DNA from: Anodontia alba
Lineage: Eukaryota; Mollusca; Bivalvia; Lucinida; Lucinidae
Assembly (NCBI GenBank): GCA_964016985.1
Contig: OZ024829.1
Span: 71,715,267 to 71,779,266, forward strand
Length of the DNA: 64,000 bases
Direction: 5' to 3'
The position numbers were made by a program, and so were the translations under genes. This document shows positions 21,701 through 33,876 of this stretch, in pieces. Under the pieces are notes generated by a model, which had not been told where the DNA came from, made no database searches, and saw only the letters and a program-made list of their open reading frames with translations. Within the stretch, counting starts at the first letter, position 1, and each line of letters opens with the position of its first letter.

Positions 21701-22846
21701 CTCGACCTTCAGGCTTGGGAGTTATCAAACAATCAATCAGAGATAAAAACTTATCGCAAAACGTTGCAGGATTTGTCTCAAAATCAAGAAGAACATCTAC
21801 TCAAAAAGTCGATGATTATAAATGGGTCATAAACTCTAATTGGTGTTGTAGAAAGAAGGTTAATCCGGTCTTGGCCCCTCTTACAGTGATAGCCGATTTC
21901 CTCATTTACCTATTTTCAGAGAAAAAAATATCAAATAAGTAGCATCAAATGATATAGAGCTATGATATCCAATACCCTTAAATTCAAAATTGGTAACAGA
22001 GTCTAACCCAGTTCTGTCAGAATTAATCAGATCTTATGAATTACAACTCCCAATACAAAGATCTCTTACTCCTAAATGGGATTTATCTTGGGTATTAACT
22101 TGCCTTCAGAAAGCCCCATATGAACCGCTTAACATAAGGCATCAAAACTTCATGTAACGATCAAGACAGCCTTTTTATTAACTCTTGCCACTACTAAAAG
22201 ATGTAGTGAAATTCATGCCTTGGCAATGGATGCTAATCATTTAAGGTTCAGTCAATCTGATGGTTCAGTTTCATTGATAGTCCAAACTGGTTTCTTGGCG
22301 AAAAATCAGCTTCCATCTATCAGCCCAGATCCTATTGTTATTCCAAATCTAGCTCGAACATGCAAAAGGGAACAATGGGATAGACTTTTATGCCCGATAA
22401 GAGCATTAAAATGTTACCTGAAAATGACTAGCTTCTATCATCAGAATAGAACTAGATTATTTCTACCTATCAAAAGCAATCAGGATATCGTAAAAGCTTC
22501 AGTTTCTAGATGGATATCTTATACTATCAAACTTGCCTATAGGAAACTCACTAGTAGAGACATTTCTTTCCTAAAGATTAAAGCTCATAAAGTTAGGGCT
22601 CTATCTTCTTCTTGGGCACACTTTGATAAGGTTCCTCTTGATGAAATTCTTAAAGCAGTGGTCTGGAATCATTCTTCGACGTTCGCAAAATTCTACCTGA
22701 GGGAAATGTCTCAACAAGCAGTGAATCTACAGAAGTTGGGCCCAATTGTTGTTGCCCAAAAAGTGATGGGGGCCAGTCAACCAGTGCCTTTGATGCCTAA
22801 AGATGTTTGTCAGCCTCCAAGCCATACAGTACATTTATTATTTTAA
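21700..22846 (+). pseudogene. DIRS-like tyrosine recombinase
   Basis: N-terminal core-binding remnants (VNPVLAPLTVIADFLIYLFS; LSELIRSYELQLPIQRSLTP) in changing frames are followed by a long open C-terminal part (22220-22846). The catalytic Arg lies in TTKRCSEIHALA, the His-x-x-Arg in KAHKVRALSSSWAHF, and the nucleophile Tyr in SSTFAKFYLRE. All catalytic positions survive although the reading frame does not. Located 5' of the internal complementary region, as in DIRS1. Confidence 0.85.
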
Positions 22847-23007
22847 CTTATATATCTTATATATATGTGAGGAATGAGATCATTCTGAGGATTTTATCAT
22901 CAATGTATCTTATTTCTTAGAGTTTCCTGAGCCTTAATCCAGAGGATAGGGATTCTATATTGTTTGTGTTGGAATAGGCGAGCTCCTCCCTCCTAATCAT
23001 TAAATTC

Positions 23008-23101
23008 TAGCACATTATCTGTAGGTTAATGTATTGTGCAGTTAAAATGAAATTTTTAAAAGTAAAACATATTTTAACTAGCAATACTTAACCTATAGAT
23101 A
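23008..23101. repeat. Internal complementary region of DIRS-like element
   Basis: The reverse complement of this block reads as the end of the right ITR (GGTTAAGTATTGC, AAAATATGTTTT, TTTTAAAAA, TTCATTTT) joined directly to the start of the left ITR (AACTGCACAATACATTAACC). This is the arrangement by which DIRS1 is thought to template its circle junction. It also makes the block an imperfect palindrome. Confidence 0.85.
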
Positions 23102-23743
23102 AGAGAGTCCCATCTTCCTCCTGCGCAGCTCTGTTTTAATTATGCCCCCGTCATTTTCAATGGGAGGGGGGGAGGGGGCATATAGTATCACCGCTTTCCA
23201 TACGTACATCCGTCCCGTCCGTTCGTCCCATCCATCCGTTCTGTCCGTCCCGTAAGGTAACACAAATGGTTTCGGTGCGATATCTTTTGAAAAGATTGGT
23301 GTATTTGATTGAAATTTTATGTATAGGTATATAATCATAAAATGTAGGTCAAGTTAGATTTAGGGTAAAGTCCACCATTATTTTGGGTAAAATCCACCAT
23401 TATTTTGAGAGTTATGGCCCTTTTTCAACTTTTAAAAAATTTTCAACTTTGAAAAATGGTTTTCGTTCTATATCTTTTGAAAAGATAAGTGTATTGGATT
23501 CAAACTTTAAACACAGGTATGTAATCATAAAATGTAGGTCAAGTTCGATTTAGGGTCAAATCCACCAATTATTTGGGGAGTTATGGCCCTTTTTAACTTT
23601 GAAAAATGGTTTCCGTTCCATAACTTTTAAAAAGATTAGTGAACTGGATTCATATTATATACACGAGCATATAATTATAAAATATATGTCAAGTTCGATT
23701 TAAGATAAAATCCACCAATTATTTTTGGAGTTACTGCCTTTTT

Positions 23744-25483
23744 TATACTCCGTTTGAAAAACGGGACGTATTATGTTACAGGGTATGGCGTCCGTCCGTA
23801 AACTTTTTCGTTTCCGTCTAACTCCTCCTACAGTTTACATCCGATCAAACTGAAACTTGGTATATAGTTAGACCATGATGTGGAGCAGCGCATATTATTT
23901 CGGGGTTACAGTCCACCAAATGTTTGCAGAGTTATGCCCCTTTGAAAATTTCTGTAAACTTTTCATTTCCGATTAACTCCTCCTACATTTTACATCCGAT
24001 CAAGTAGAAACTTCATTTATAGTTAGACCATGATTTGGAGCAGCGCATTTTGTTTCGAGGTTACAGTCCACAAAATATTAGAAGAGTTATGCCCCTTTGA
24101 AAAATTCTGTAAAATTTTTGTTTCCGGCTAACTACATCTACAGTTTACATCCGATCAAGCTGAAACTTGATTTGTAGTTAGACCATGATGTGGAGCAGCG
24201 CATGTTTTGTCAAGGTTACAGTCCACCAAATATTAGCAGAGTTATACCCCTTTGAAAATTTCTATTAATTTTTAGTTTCCGGCTGAATCCTCCTACAGTT
24301 TACATTCGATCAAGCTGAAACTTTATAAAAAGTTACACGATGATGTGGAGCAGCGCGCATATTATTTCGAGGTTACAGTGCACCAAATATTGGCAAAGTT
24401 ATGCCCCTTTGAATATTTCTGTAAACGTTTCGTTTCCGGCTAAATCCTCCTACAGTTTACATCGGATCAAGCTGAAACTTGATTTGTAGTTAGACCATGA
24501 TGTGGAGCAGCACATATTGTTTCAAGGTTACAGTCGACCAAATATTAGCAGAGTTGAACCCCTTTGAAAAATTCTATATTTTTTTGTTTCCGGCTAAATC
24601 CTCCTACAGTTTATATCCGATCAAGCTGAAACTTCCTAAATAGTTACACGATGATGCGGAGCAGCGCATATTATTTCGAGGTTACAGTGCACCAAATATT
24701 GGCAGAATTATGTCTCTTGAAAGAAAGTTTTTGTAAACTTTACCCAGCATATAGTTTAGAGGTAATAGTGTGCAAATTTTATTTTAGAATAGGTATATTT
24801 TTTGCAAATAACTAAAGTTATTTATTTATTTTTTTTTAACATCTTCTTTTATTAGATTTGCAAGGAAATGTTGCCATTATTAAATCTTTATAAATACATT
24901 TATTAAATGATACAGAATTAAGGAGCTTGACTAATATCAAAACTTATAAACATAATTCTTTTTGGATTTCTTTTTTAATCCTCTTCTGAATTGGCTCCCT
25001 TGAAGAGCAAAATTAAATCAGTATAAAACAAGTTAAAGGTTTACAAAACATTTCTTGCAGCATTTCTTTTTTTTTTTTTTTTTTTTTTGGTTTATTTTTG
25101 TTTTGTTATTGTTTGGTCCGATATTGAAGTATAGGAAAACGCTTATATGAGCGTATAATACAGCCATGCTTCTGTCGTGTCTCCTCCGTCCAAAAGCTCT
25201 TCTCCCTAGATGCAGCAAACTTCTCCCTATTTTCCCAGGAGGGAGGTCACTTCTCCCTTAATTTCTGGGCAAGCTTCGACCTTTAGGTTACAGTTCACCA
25301 AATATCAGCAGAGCTATGCCCCAATGAATTTTTTTTATTTTATTATTATTTATTTATTTATTTTTTTGTAATTCCACTTACAGTTTATATCCGGAGCACT
25401 AAATTATACAGGAGCCAGTTTATGTGCTACATCTTATAACTTGCCACGGGCGTATAATGCCCCACTTGGCGGAAGCTCTTGTT
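23744..25483 (+). mobile_element. Hairpin-ended satellite element, copy 1
   Basis: The start ATACTCCGTTTGAAAAACGG is a diverged hairpin (compare the clean version at 29661). A GGCGTCCGTCCG microsatellite and about six units of 165 bp follow (CTCCTACAGTTTACATCCGA, GACCATGATGTGGAGCAGCG, AGAGTTATGCCCCTTTGAAA). Then comes a non-repeated AT-rich part with long T runs and a 3' end, CACGGGCGTATAATGCCCC, GCGGAAGCTCTTGTT. Non-coding. Same family as 29661-33876 and 36726-36942. Confidence 0.75.
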
Positions 25484-28105
25484 CATCATATCATCATAAT
25501 ATAATCGGATTTTTGATAAACATGCAGGTACAGGGGCAACATCCACATCAGTGGGCCCCCTTCCAGATAGCTGGCTTGCTGCACGCATGGCAGATCTCAC
25601 ACCAGATCTTCAGGTATGTCTATCATGAGGGTTGGTAGCCGAGAGCTTCCACTCTCTGCAATCCCTCTCTCTCAGCTGCTTCCATGTCGTCTTGGGCCTC
25701 CCAGGTCCAAGCTTTCCATCAACCTGTATGTCGAAGGCTGTCTTGACTGCACCATTGGAGCGTTCCACATATCCATACCATCGGAGTCTTCTCTCCTTCA
25801 GAATGAGGTCCAGATCCTCAATGTCAAGCCGCGCAAGTAGCTCATTGGACCTGGTGATGACAATGTCTTGGGGCCTGACATTGCAGATCTGTCTGATCAT
25901 AGCCCTGTCATTTCGCTGCAGACGCTGGAGGTTTGCCTTTGTCAATGGCCAAGTCTCGCTGGCATGTAGCATTGCACTCCGCACACAAGAGCTATACACA
26001 AGGCCACGTGTTTTGAAAGAGAGTTGGCGTGAAGAGAGAACTGGTAGCAGATGCTTGAACTTCTTCCAGGCAGTTTTCACACGTGTTGTGGTTGAGTTCA
26101 CAGCCACCTGCTGCTGAAAGCATGTCTCCAAGGTAGCAAAAGGAAGCTACCACCTCAAGCTTGTCAGGTCCGACCTGGACTTCCTTCTGTGGTCTGCCAC
26201 CCAAGGGGGGTGCTGTTCCCCGGCACCTTGTACATCTGTAGTCAGGGTTTTTTGTCAAGCGCTTGAGCCCACTGCATTTCTTGTGCACCCAGTGCTTGCA
26301 GCCATTGCAGAAGATGCTGTTGCTGCCCACTCCAGTGCCACAGACGGTGCATAGAAACTCGCCTGAACTCTGCAGGAGGTCCAGTCCCGTACCGCAGATC
26401 ATGATCTTTGTCTTTCCTGCATTTACTCTCAGTTCTGTCTTCTCCATTGCTTCTTTCCAAGTCAAGAGCCTCCTGACACATTCCTCAAGCGATTCAGAGA
26501 TGATAACAAGGTCATCGGTATAGGGGACCCCAGAGCGGAACTCACGTGATAAGGCTTCAAGCACAATGATGAAGAGCAGCGGGCTGAGTACTGATCATTG
26601 GTTAACACCATCCTTCACTTCGAACTCTTCACTGTACCCCTCACCAACACGGACACGGCTCCGCGCATTTGCATACATCCCCTGCACCTGTCGCACAATC
26701 CACTCCTTCACACAAAGTTTTCTCAGCGCCTACCAGATGACCTTCCGAGGTACTCGATCAAACGCCTTTTCCAGGTCTACGAAGCCATGTAGAGTCTCTT
26801 GTTGGCAGCTAGATACTTCTCTTGCAGCTGCCTGACAACAAAGATTGCGTCTGTAATGCCTCTGCCTGGGACGAAGCCAAACTGGGAATCGTCGATTGAC
26901 ACCAGCTATCTGCTGAGGCCGTCCACAATCCTCTCCAGGATTTTCATAACCTGCTCTGTCAGCATAAGACCGCGGTAGTTGCCCCTTTCCAACGCACCCC
27001 CTTTCCCTTGTAGAGGCAGACAATGAAATTCTGCTCCCAGTCAGAGGGTACCTTGCTATCACGAATGATTGCAGCTGCGAGGTAACGAATCATGGAGGCG
27101 CCCATGTCACCGGCTGCTCGTATCATCTCCACCACTATGCCTGATGGGCCCGGTGCTTTGCCAGTCTTCATCTGTGAGATAGCCTTCTTAACCATATCAA
27201 TGGTGATTGGGATGGGCGGGCCTTCTGGGTGGTTGATCAGAGAGGTGGTCTGGGTCCCAGTCAAACTCAACGTTAAGAAGCCTTTGGTAGTGCTCTAGCC
27301 TGGCCTTCTGCTTTGAGTCTTCGCTCATTGACATCTCTCTTGCATCATTCTTCACAGGTTTGTCACCAACAACATCAGTGTTCTCTCTTCTAAACTGGTT
27401 AGCAAGGCGGTAGACTTCTGAAGACTTGGGGTCAATATTCTCGTAGACCTTCTTGTCGGCGTCTTGACGGGCATGGTGCACTGCATGTCTGGCATTTCGT
27501 TTGGCTGCATCCTATGATGCCGTAGTGCCTTTACCAGTCTTCCAGGCCTTGAAAGCTTTCCGCTTGGCAGCAATGACCTTTTCCACGTGTTCATTCCACC
27601 ACCAGGTTTCACGACGCCAACAGTGTGGCCGAGTTGTGCCACACTCCTCCTCAGTTGTCTTGAGCAGTCCAGTCTTGATGTTGTTCCAGATATCCTCAGT
27701 GGCCCCATCAGCTACACCTGCAGATGTACTCACATGCAAGTTGAAGACCTCCTGGAAATGATTGCTTATCTGAGGGTCTTTAAGCTTCCAAACTTTCAGG
27801 CGAGGGGTGAACTTGCACTTAGATTTTGGTGGCACATCAATCCTCATGTCACATGCAAGAACCTGATGTTGCAGAGCTACTTCCTCGCCAAGGATCACTT
27901 TTACATCTGTGACAGGTTTGCGCATGGTCCAACGGAAAAGGATGAAGTCTCTCTGCGTGACTTGTACGTGATGAGATGGCTGTCACGTTTCTTGAAACGT
28001 GTTCCCAAGAAGCAGGTCAGATGCTAGGGTGTACTCTAGGATTCTCTCACCCTCAACTTCTGGTTCCGGCCTGCCATACCCCATCCCACCGTGCACTTCC
28101 CTGTA
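25484..28105 (-). pseudogene. Non-LTR retrotransposon (LINE), endonuclease C-terminus and RT
   Basis: Minus-strand, 5'-truncated and frameshifted. From 28105: the end of an APE-type endonuclease (HGGMGYGRPEPEVEGERILE, HLITYKS, then DFILFRW). Next the linker (RLKVWKLKDPQ, ETWWWNEHVEKVIAAKRKAF, 27512-27925). RT follows: KTGKAPGPSGIVVEMIRAAG and SDWEQNFIVCLYKGKG (26959-27270), FVDLEKAFDRVPRKVIW (about 26730-26790), and active site VPYTDDLVI (about 26520). A Cys-rich finger, CTVCGTGVGSNSIFCNGC and CKHWVHKKCSG, sits after the active site. The C-terminus has RLRWYGYVERS and GRPKTTW (25610-26131). The 3' tail on the element strand is ATGATG-rich, as in RTE-clade elements; clade placement is tentative. 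Confidence 0.85.
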
Positions 28106-28402
28106 TCCTTACAGCCCTTTTTCAACGTTGAAAAATGGTTTCTATTCGATATCTTCTGAAAAGATTAGTGCACTGGATTCAAATTTCATACACATGTATA
28201 TAATCATAAAATGTAGGTCAAGTTCGATTAAGGTAAAATCCACCAATTATTTTGGGAATTATGGCCCTTGTTCAACTTTGAAAAATAGTTTCTGTTCCAT
28301 AACTTTTGAAAAGATTTGTGAATTGGATTCATATTATATACACGAGCGTATAATTATAAAATATAGGTCTAGTTCAATTTAGGGTGAGGGTGGGTGAGGA
28401 TG

Positions 28403-28599
28403 ACTGACACGTCATCGATTAGGCGGGAAGAGTTATGTCATACAGGTAACTGCCTAAGGGACCTTCTGGATTAAGACTCCTAAGACGACTGAACTGTCGT
28501 ATTTTCTGTGGAAGGTATGAAATACAGAATAGAATAGCACATTAGCTAAAGGTTAAGTATTGCAAGTTAAAATATGTTTTCTTTTAAAAACTTCATTTT
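28403..28599 (+). repeat. Right inverted terminal repeat of DIRS-like element
   Basis: Complementary to 13908-14068 (shared CACGTCATCGATTAGGC-like, CATACAGGTAACTGCCTAAG and TTCTGTGGAAGGTATGAA blocks). It carries about 15 extra bases near 28475, and its outer part (TTAAAATATGTTTTCTTTT) is matched instead by the internal complementary region. Confidence 0.85.
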
Positions 28600-29660
28600 C
28601 CCCACGGCAGGCCACTCATTCCGACATTTACTGCTCAAGACTTGATACCTATTCACAAATGGAGATTACCGGTCGGAGAAAATATACCTTATGCAAATAA
28701 AACAAAGTAAAATGATTGACAGTTACGCTCGTATAAAAGGGGGGCGGGTGGAGATTCTATAATTTATTATAAATGGCGTTTTATACATATAACAACTTTA
28801 TTATCAGTTTACACGGATTTGTAGACTGGTTTGGGTTTTTCTCTTCACTGTTTTCGTAAAGCCTTTTTTTTCTTGTACTGTATCACTCAGGGTTTATCGA
28901 ATAACAAGTTTCACACTAAACTTTACATTAGCCTTTTATTAGCAAATAAATACATGTATAAGATAATTAGGACGCAGCATAACACAGTAAACTGATGTTT
29001 CAGTATAGTGTGCAGGCGAAAACTTTGATCAGCTGCTTGAATGCGCAGCCTAGTCTTCGCATCCAGCAATCTTACTGATTATGCCGTGCCCTTGAATTTG
29101 TGAATGAAAAACATGCACATAAAACAAACAAACCAACAAATAAAAAACAACTGCCCCAAAGCCCCCACCCCTGAAAAAACATGACTGAGCTAACGAGACT
29201 GACCCAAATCGGCCTGCGCACACTTGCAGCCTAAATCATATCTGTGAATCATGCATACAAGATTTCTTGCTGTAAGAGCATGCAAGCCGATATGGATCCG
29301 AGGTTTTCGCAAAAGCAATAGAAAACAAAACACAAAAGGCAATCACTGAATCCTCTCAGTAAATTTTCTAGCCATTTATTTAATAGGCTGTGTGGGCACA
29401 CTGGAAATTTGGGCCTGCGATATTCTTAAGAGATTCGTACAAGCAATATGGTACCGCAAAACCCCTCAGTATTGGGAGAGACAGGCTCCAGCAAACAATG
29501 TAGACCCAGATCAGACGCCGTGTCTGAGCAGGGTCTACACTGTTTTCATTCATCCAGCAACATTATAGACAACTCAACAGATTGTGAAATGGACTTACAA
29601 ACATTTTATGACTTGTATGCAGGGTTTAGAGTAAATACAGGTATTTATTATTTCTTTTTT
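28600..29660. other. Non-coding flank right of the DIRS-like element
   Basis: No gene or repeat recognised. A 112-codon ORF (29448-29786) resembles nothing I know, and its end runs into the adjacent satellite element. It is probably spurious. Confidence 0.45.
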
Positions 29661-30877
29661 ATACGCCCGTTTGAAAAACGGGACGTATTATATGGCGGGG
29701 TATGGCGTCCGTCCGTCCGTCTGTCCATCCGTAAACTTTTTCGTTTCCGGCTAACTCCTCCTACAGTTGACATCCGATCAAGCTGAAACTTGGTATATAG
29801 TAGGACCATGATGTGGAGCAGCGCATATTATTTCAGGGTTACAGTCCACCAAATGTTTGCAGAGTTATGCCCCTTTGAAAATTTCTGTATTCATTTCCAG
29901 TTAACTCCTCCTACATTTTACATCCGAACAAACTGAAACTTCATTTATAGTTAGACCATGATTTGGAGCAGCACATTTTGTTTCGAGGTTACAGTCCACC
30001 AAATATTAGCAGAGTTATGCCCCTTTGAAAATTTCTGTAAACTTTTCGTTTCCGGCTAATTCCTCCTACAGTTTACATCCGATCAACCTGAAACTTCATT
30101 TATAGTTAGACCATGATGTGGAGTAGCGCATATTGTTTCAAGGTTACAGTCCACCAAATGTTTGCAGAATTATGCCCCTTTGAAAATTTCTGTAAACTTT
30201 TAATTTCCGGTTAACTCCTCCTACATTTTACATCCGATCAAGCTGAAACTTCATTTATAGTTAGATCATGATGTGGAGCAGCGCATATTGTTTCGAGGTT
30301 ACAGTCCACCAAATATTAGCAGAGTTATGCCCCTTTGAAAATTTCTGTAAACTTTTCTTTTCCGGCTAACTCCCACAGTTTACATCGAATCAAGCTGAAA
30401 CTTGATTTGTAGTTAGACCATGATGTGGAGCAGCGCATATTATTTCAAGGTTATAGTCCACCAAACATTAGCAGAGTTAAACCCCTTTTAAAATTTCTAT
30501 CAATTTTTCGTTTCCGGCTGAATCCTCCTACAGTTTACATTCGATCAAGCTGAAACTTCATAAATAGTTACAGGATGATTTGGAGCAGTGCATATTATTT
30601 CGAGGTTACGGTGCACAAAATATTGGCAGAGGTATGCCCATTTGAAAGTTTTTGTAAACTTTTCGCAGCATATCAGTCAGAGGTAATAGTGTGCAAATTT
30701 TATTTTAAAATAGGTATATTTTTTTTGCAAATAACTAAAGTTATGGCCATATGGGCAAGTTATTTATTTATTTATTTATTTTTTTTACATCTTCTTTTAT
30801 TAGATTTGCAAGTAAATGTTGCCATTAATAAATCTTTATAAATAAATTTATTAAATGATACAGAATTAAGAAGCTTG

Positions 30878-33269
30878 TACGAAGGAGCATTAGGGCCACT
30901 TACACTTTTATTTCTGTTGATAGTTATCTCGAAATTTCGACTTACTATCTCGAAATTTCGACATAATAAGTCGAAATTTCGACTTAATAACGCGAAATTT
31001 CGACTTAATAACTCGAAATTTCGACTTAATATCTTGAAATTTCGACTTATTATCTCGAAATTTCGACATAAGATCTCGAAATTTCGACTTAATAACTCGA
31101 AATTTCGACTTAATAACTCGAAATTTCGACTTATTATCTCGAAATTTCAACATGATATTTCAAGTTGATTCTTCGTTTGCAGTTCCACACCTGGTAATCT
31201 CGTAAGGGGTAGCTGCTGGTTATGCAAAATGAAGGTATTTCAGCTATCTGGACTATGAAATACTTATTTAACATATCAAATAAGACGCACTGCAACCTAC
31301 GTCTACTTTGAAATACACAAGATGTTAAATTTCCTTAGCATTTGTTCCGGGGACCCCATTGTTTGTACTATTATTTGAAGAAAAGGCAATAAGATATGTT
31401 TATACTATACTAGTCAGTCCCCGTACATGTTATTACAACTGCATAACTCCACGCGCAACTGGCGCTGCTGCATTAAAACTTAAAATCACTTCCAGAGAAC
31501 ACAAAATTGAGTTTCTCAGACATACGGTTTTAGAATTCCAGGTCTTGCAGGCTAAGGTGCCTGATCGTCCGTCTGTCCGGCCATCTGGCCGTTTGGAGTT
31601 ATCTCCCTTACTTATACTCTGGATGCACGCCTTATTATTTTTTTTCCATTATTTTCGCATTCTTTGTTGAAAATCAGTTACTAGGGAACACAAAATTGAG
31701 TTTCTTAGTCTTATGGTTTAAAGAGTTATAGGCCTTGCAGGCAAAGGGCCTTATATTTCTCCTTAGGTTTGCATTCTTTGTTGAAAATCACTTACTAGGG
31801 AACACAAAATTGAGTTTCTTAGTCTTATGGTTTAAAGAGTTATAGGCCTTGCAGGCAAAGGGCCTTATATTTCTCCTTAGGTTTGCATTCTTTGTTGAAA
31901 ATCACTTACTAGGGAACACAAAATTGAGTTTCTTAGTCTTATGGTTTAAGAGTTATAGGCCTTGCAGGCAAAGGGCCTTATATTTCTCCTTAGGTTTGCA
32001 TTCTTTGTTGAAAATCACTTACTAGGGAACACAAAACTGGGGGGTGTTAGTCTTATGGTTTAAGAGTTACAGGCCTTGCAGGCAAAGGACTTTATATTGC
32101 TCCTTATTTTTGCATTCTTTGCTGAAAATCACTTACTAGGGAACACAAAACTGAGTTTCTTAGTCTTATATGGTTTAAGAGTTACAGGCCTTGCATTATA
32201 TTTCTCCATATTTTTTTTTTTATTCTTTGTTGAAAATCACTTACTAGAGAACACATAATTGAGTTTCTTAATCTCATGGTTTAAGAGTTACTGACCTTGC
32301 AGGCAAAGAACTTTACATTTCTCATTATTTTTGATTCTTTGTTAACTAGAAATGTGTCCAAAGTACACAGATGCTCCCGCATTGACGTAGGCTAATTTGG
32401 CAAGGTTTGCACAGTATTATAGACCCCAAAGCGGGGACATCCGTGTACTGTGAACACTTTTCTATTTTTTTTTTTTATTTTATTTTTTTATTCTTTTATT
32501 TTTTTTTTTATTTTTTATTTTTTGTATATTTTACAGGCTTTCAAATGGATCTCTAGTCATTGGTCATTGCAAGCAAATATTCAATCTTGTTTCAATATGG
32601 ATGCAAATTAAACTGGGTATCTTGTCTATACAAAGCTTTGTATGGCAACATGAACATGCAGTTTCACGTTTTCAAATCTGGTGAGCTTTGAAGCCCCTGG
32701 GCCTTCTGATGCCCAGGCCACCAGCGCGCACAGCGCTTTGATTCAAAATATGTCTATGAAATTTACTAAAAATCAATGAATCAGGAGAATGTATCCGTTT
32801 GTTGACATTTGGATGTCTCGTAAGTCATGGCCGGAAGCTCGCAAAAAGATTTTGAGTGTATAACCAGCGGCTACCCCTTACGAGATTACCAGGTGTGAAT
32901 TCTATTCAAGAGATCTTATGTCGAAATTTCAAGATAATAAGTCGAAATTTCAAGATATTAAGTCGAAATTTCGAGTTATTAAGTCGAAATTTCGAGTTAT
33001 TAAGTCGAAATTTCGAGTTATTAAGTCGAAATATCGACTTATTATGTTGAAATTTCGAGTTACTAAGTTGAAATTTCGAGATCTTATGTCGAAATTTCGA
33101 GATAATAAGTCGAAATTTCGAGATATTAAGTCGAGTTATTAAGTCGAAATTTCGAGTTATTAAGTCGAAATTTCGACTTATTATGTCGAAATTTCGAAAT
33201 AGTAAGTCGAAATTTCGAGATACTTATCAACAGAAATAAAAGTATATGTGGCCCTAATGCTCTTTCGTA
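30878..33269. mobile_element. Foldback-type transposon with palindromic 21-bp repeats in its TIRs
   Basis: Long inverted ends start TACGAAGGAGCATTAGGGCC (30878) and its complement (ending 33269). Each contains an array of about 21-bp units centred on the self-complementary TCGAAATTTCGA (left 30930-31160; right 32920-33225). The TIRs extend inward to CACACCTGGTAATCTCGTAA (31188; complement at about 32875). It is flanked by the duplicated AGCTTG (30872-30877 and 33270-33275). The undisturbed sister copy at 24930 has this hexamer once, confirming the insertion. The interior encodes no transposase, only a 130-bp tandem repeat. Non-autonomous. Confidence 0.88.
31655..32345 (+). repeat. About 130-bp tandem repeat inside the foldback element
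   Basis: Five to six copies of a unit containing ATTCTTTGTTGAAAATCACTT, GAACACAAAATTGAGTTTCT and GGCCTTGCAGGCAAAGGGCC. The first units are nearly identical and later ones drift. It is preceded by a GTCCGTCTGTCCGGCC microsatellite (31567-31590), so the cargo itself looks like the core of another satellite element. Confidence 0.8.
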
Positions 33270-33381
33270 AGCTTGACTTATATCAAAACTTAAAATCCTT
33301 TTTGGACTTTTTTAATACTCTTCTGAGTTGGCTCCCTTGAAGAACAAGAATAAAATCAGTATAAAACAAGTTAAAGGTTTA

Positions 33382-33416
<35 letters not shown>

Positions 33417-33876
33417 CAGCATTTTTTTTTTTTTTTTTTTTTTTTTTGTTGTTGTTTTGGTTGTTTATTTTTGTTTCGTTATTGTTTGGTCCAATATTGA
33501 AGTATAGAAAAAAACAAATCAGCCAAAGGCTCATATGAGCTTATAATAATGCCATTGGTCTGTCGTGTGTCCTCCGTCCGAAAGCACTTCTCCCTAGACG
33601 CAGCAAACCTCCCTATTTCCCAGGAGGGAGAAGTCATTTCTCCCTTAATTTCTGGGCCAGCTTGGACCCTTAGGTTACAGTTCACCAAACAGAGCTATGC
33701 CCCAATGAAAATTTTAATTTTATTTATTTATTTATTTATTATTATTATTTTTTGTTTTTGTAATTCCACTTACAGTTTATATCCGAAGCACTGAATTATA
33801 CAGGAGCCAGTTTATGTGCTACATCTTATTACTTGCCACGGGCGTATAATGCCCCGCTTGGCGGAGCTCTCTTGTT

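Larger units (their letters stand above)
23141..28385. mobile_element. ATGCCCCC-hairpin satellite element, invaded by two others
   Basis: Starts with a hairpin of ATGCCCCC and GGGGGCAT (23142-23181), then a GTCCGTC-rich microsatellite (23209-23253). Tandem units of about 120 bp follow (TTGAAAAATGGTTTC, TAAAATGTAGGTCAAGTTCG, AATCCACCA), present at 23255-23743 and again at 28105-28385. The gap holds a hairpin-ended element (23744-25483) and a LINE (about 25484-28105). Inserted between the DIRS internal complementary region and right ITR. The right terminus was not identified. Confidence 0.65.
13908..28599 (+). mobile_element. DIRS1-like YR retrotransposon, decayed and invaded by nested elements
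   Basis: Inverted terminal repeats at 13908-14068 and 28403-28599, plus an internal complementary region at 23008-23101, give the DIRS1 layout. Between them, on the plus strand, lie gag-like, RT-RNase H and tyrosine recombinase remnants. Terminal TTT is present at both ends, as in DIRS1. The 14.7-kb span includes two large later insertions (16201-19313 and about 23141-28385); without them the element is about 6.3 kb. All frames are broken. Confidence 0.85.
29661..33876 (+). mobile_element. Hairpin-ended satellite element, copy 2, split by a foldback transposon
   Basis: Starts ATACGCCCGTTTGAAAAACG (a clean hairpin: ACGCCCGTTT, loop GAA, AAACGGGACGT). GTCCGTCC repeats and about six 165-bp units follow to about 30650. 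It is interrupted at 30878-33269 by the foldback element and resumes with CTTGACTTATATCAAAACTT. The 3' end GGCGTATAATGCCCCGCTTG, GCGGAGCTCTCTTGTT is at 33876. The ends pair by the shared GGGCGT/ACGCCC motif. Non-coding. Confidence 0.8.

Noticed and set aside
29448..29786. Unknown host gene of 112 codons
   Set aside because: No recognisable domain, and its 3' half runs into the satellite element beginning at 29661.
30878..33269. CRISPR-like array from the regularly spaced TCGAAATTTCGA units
   Set aside because: Spacers are 9 bp and repeated rather than unique, the arrays sit inside terminal inverted repeats, and the genome is eukaryotic.
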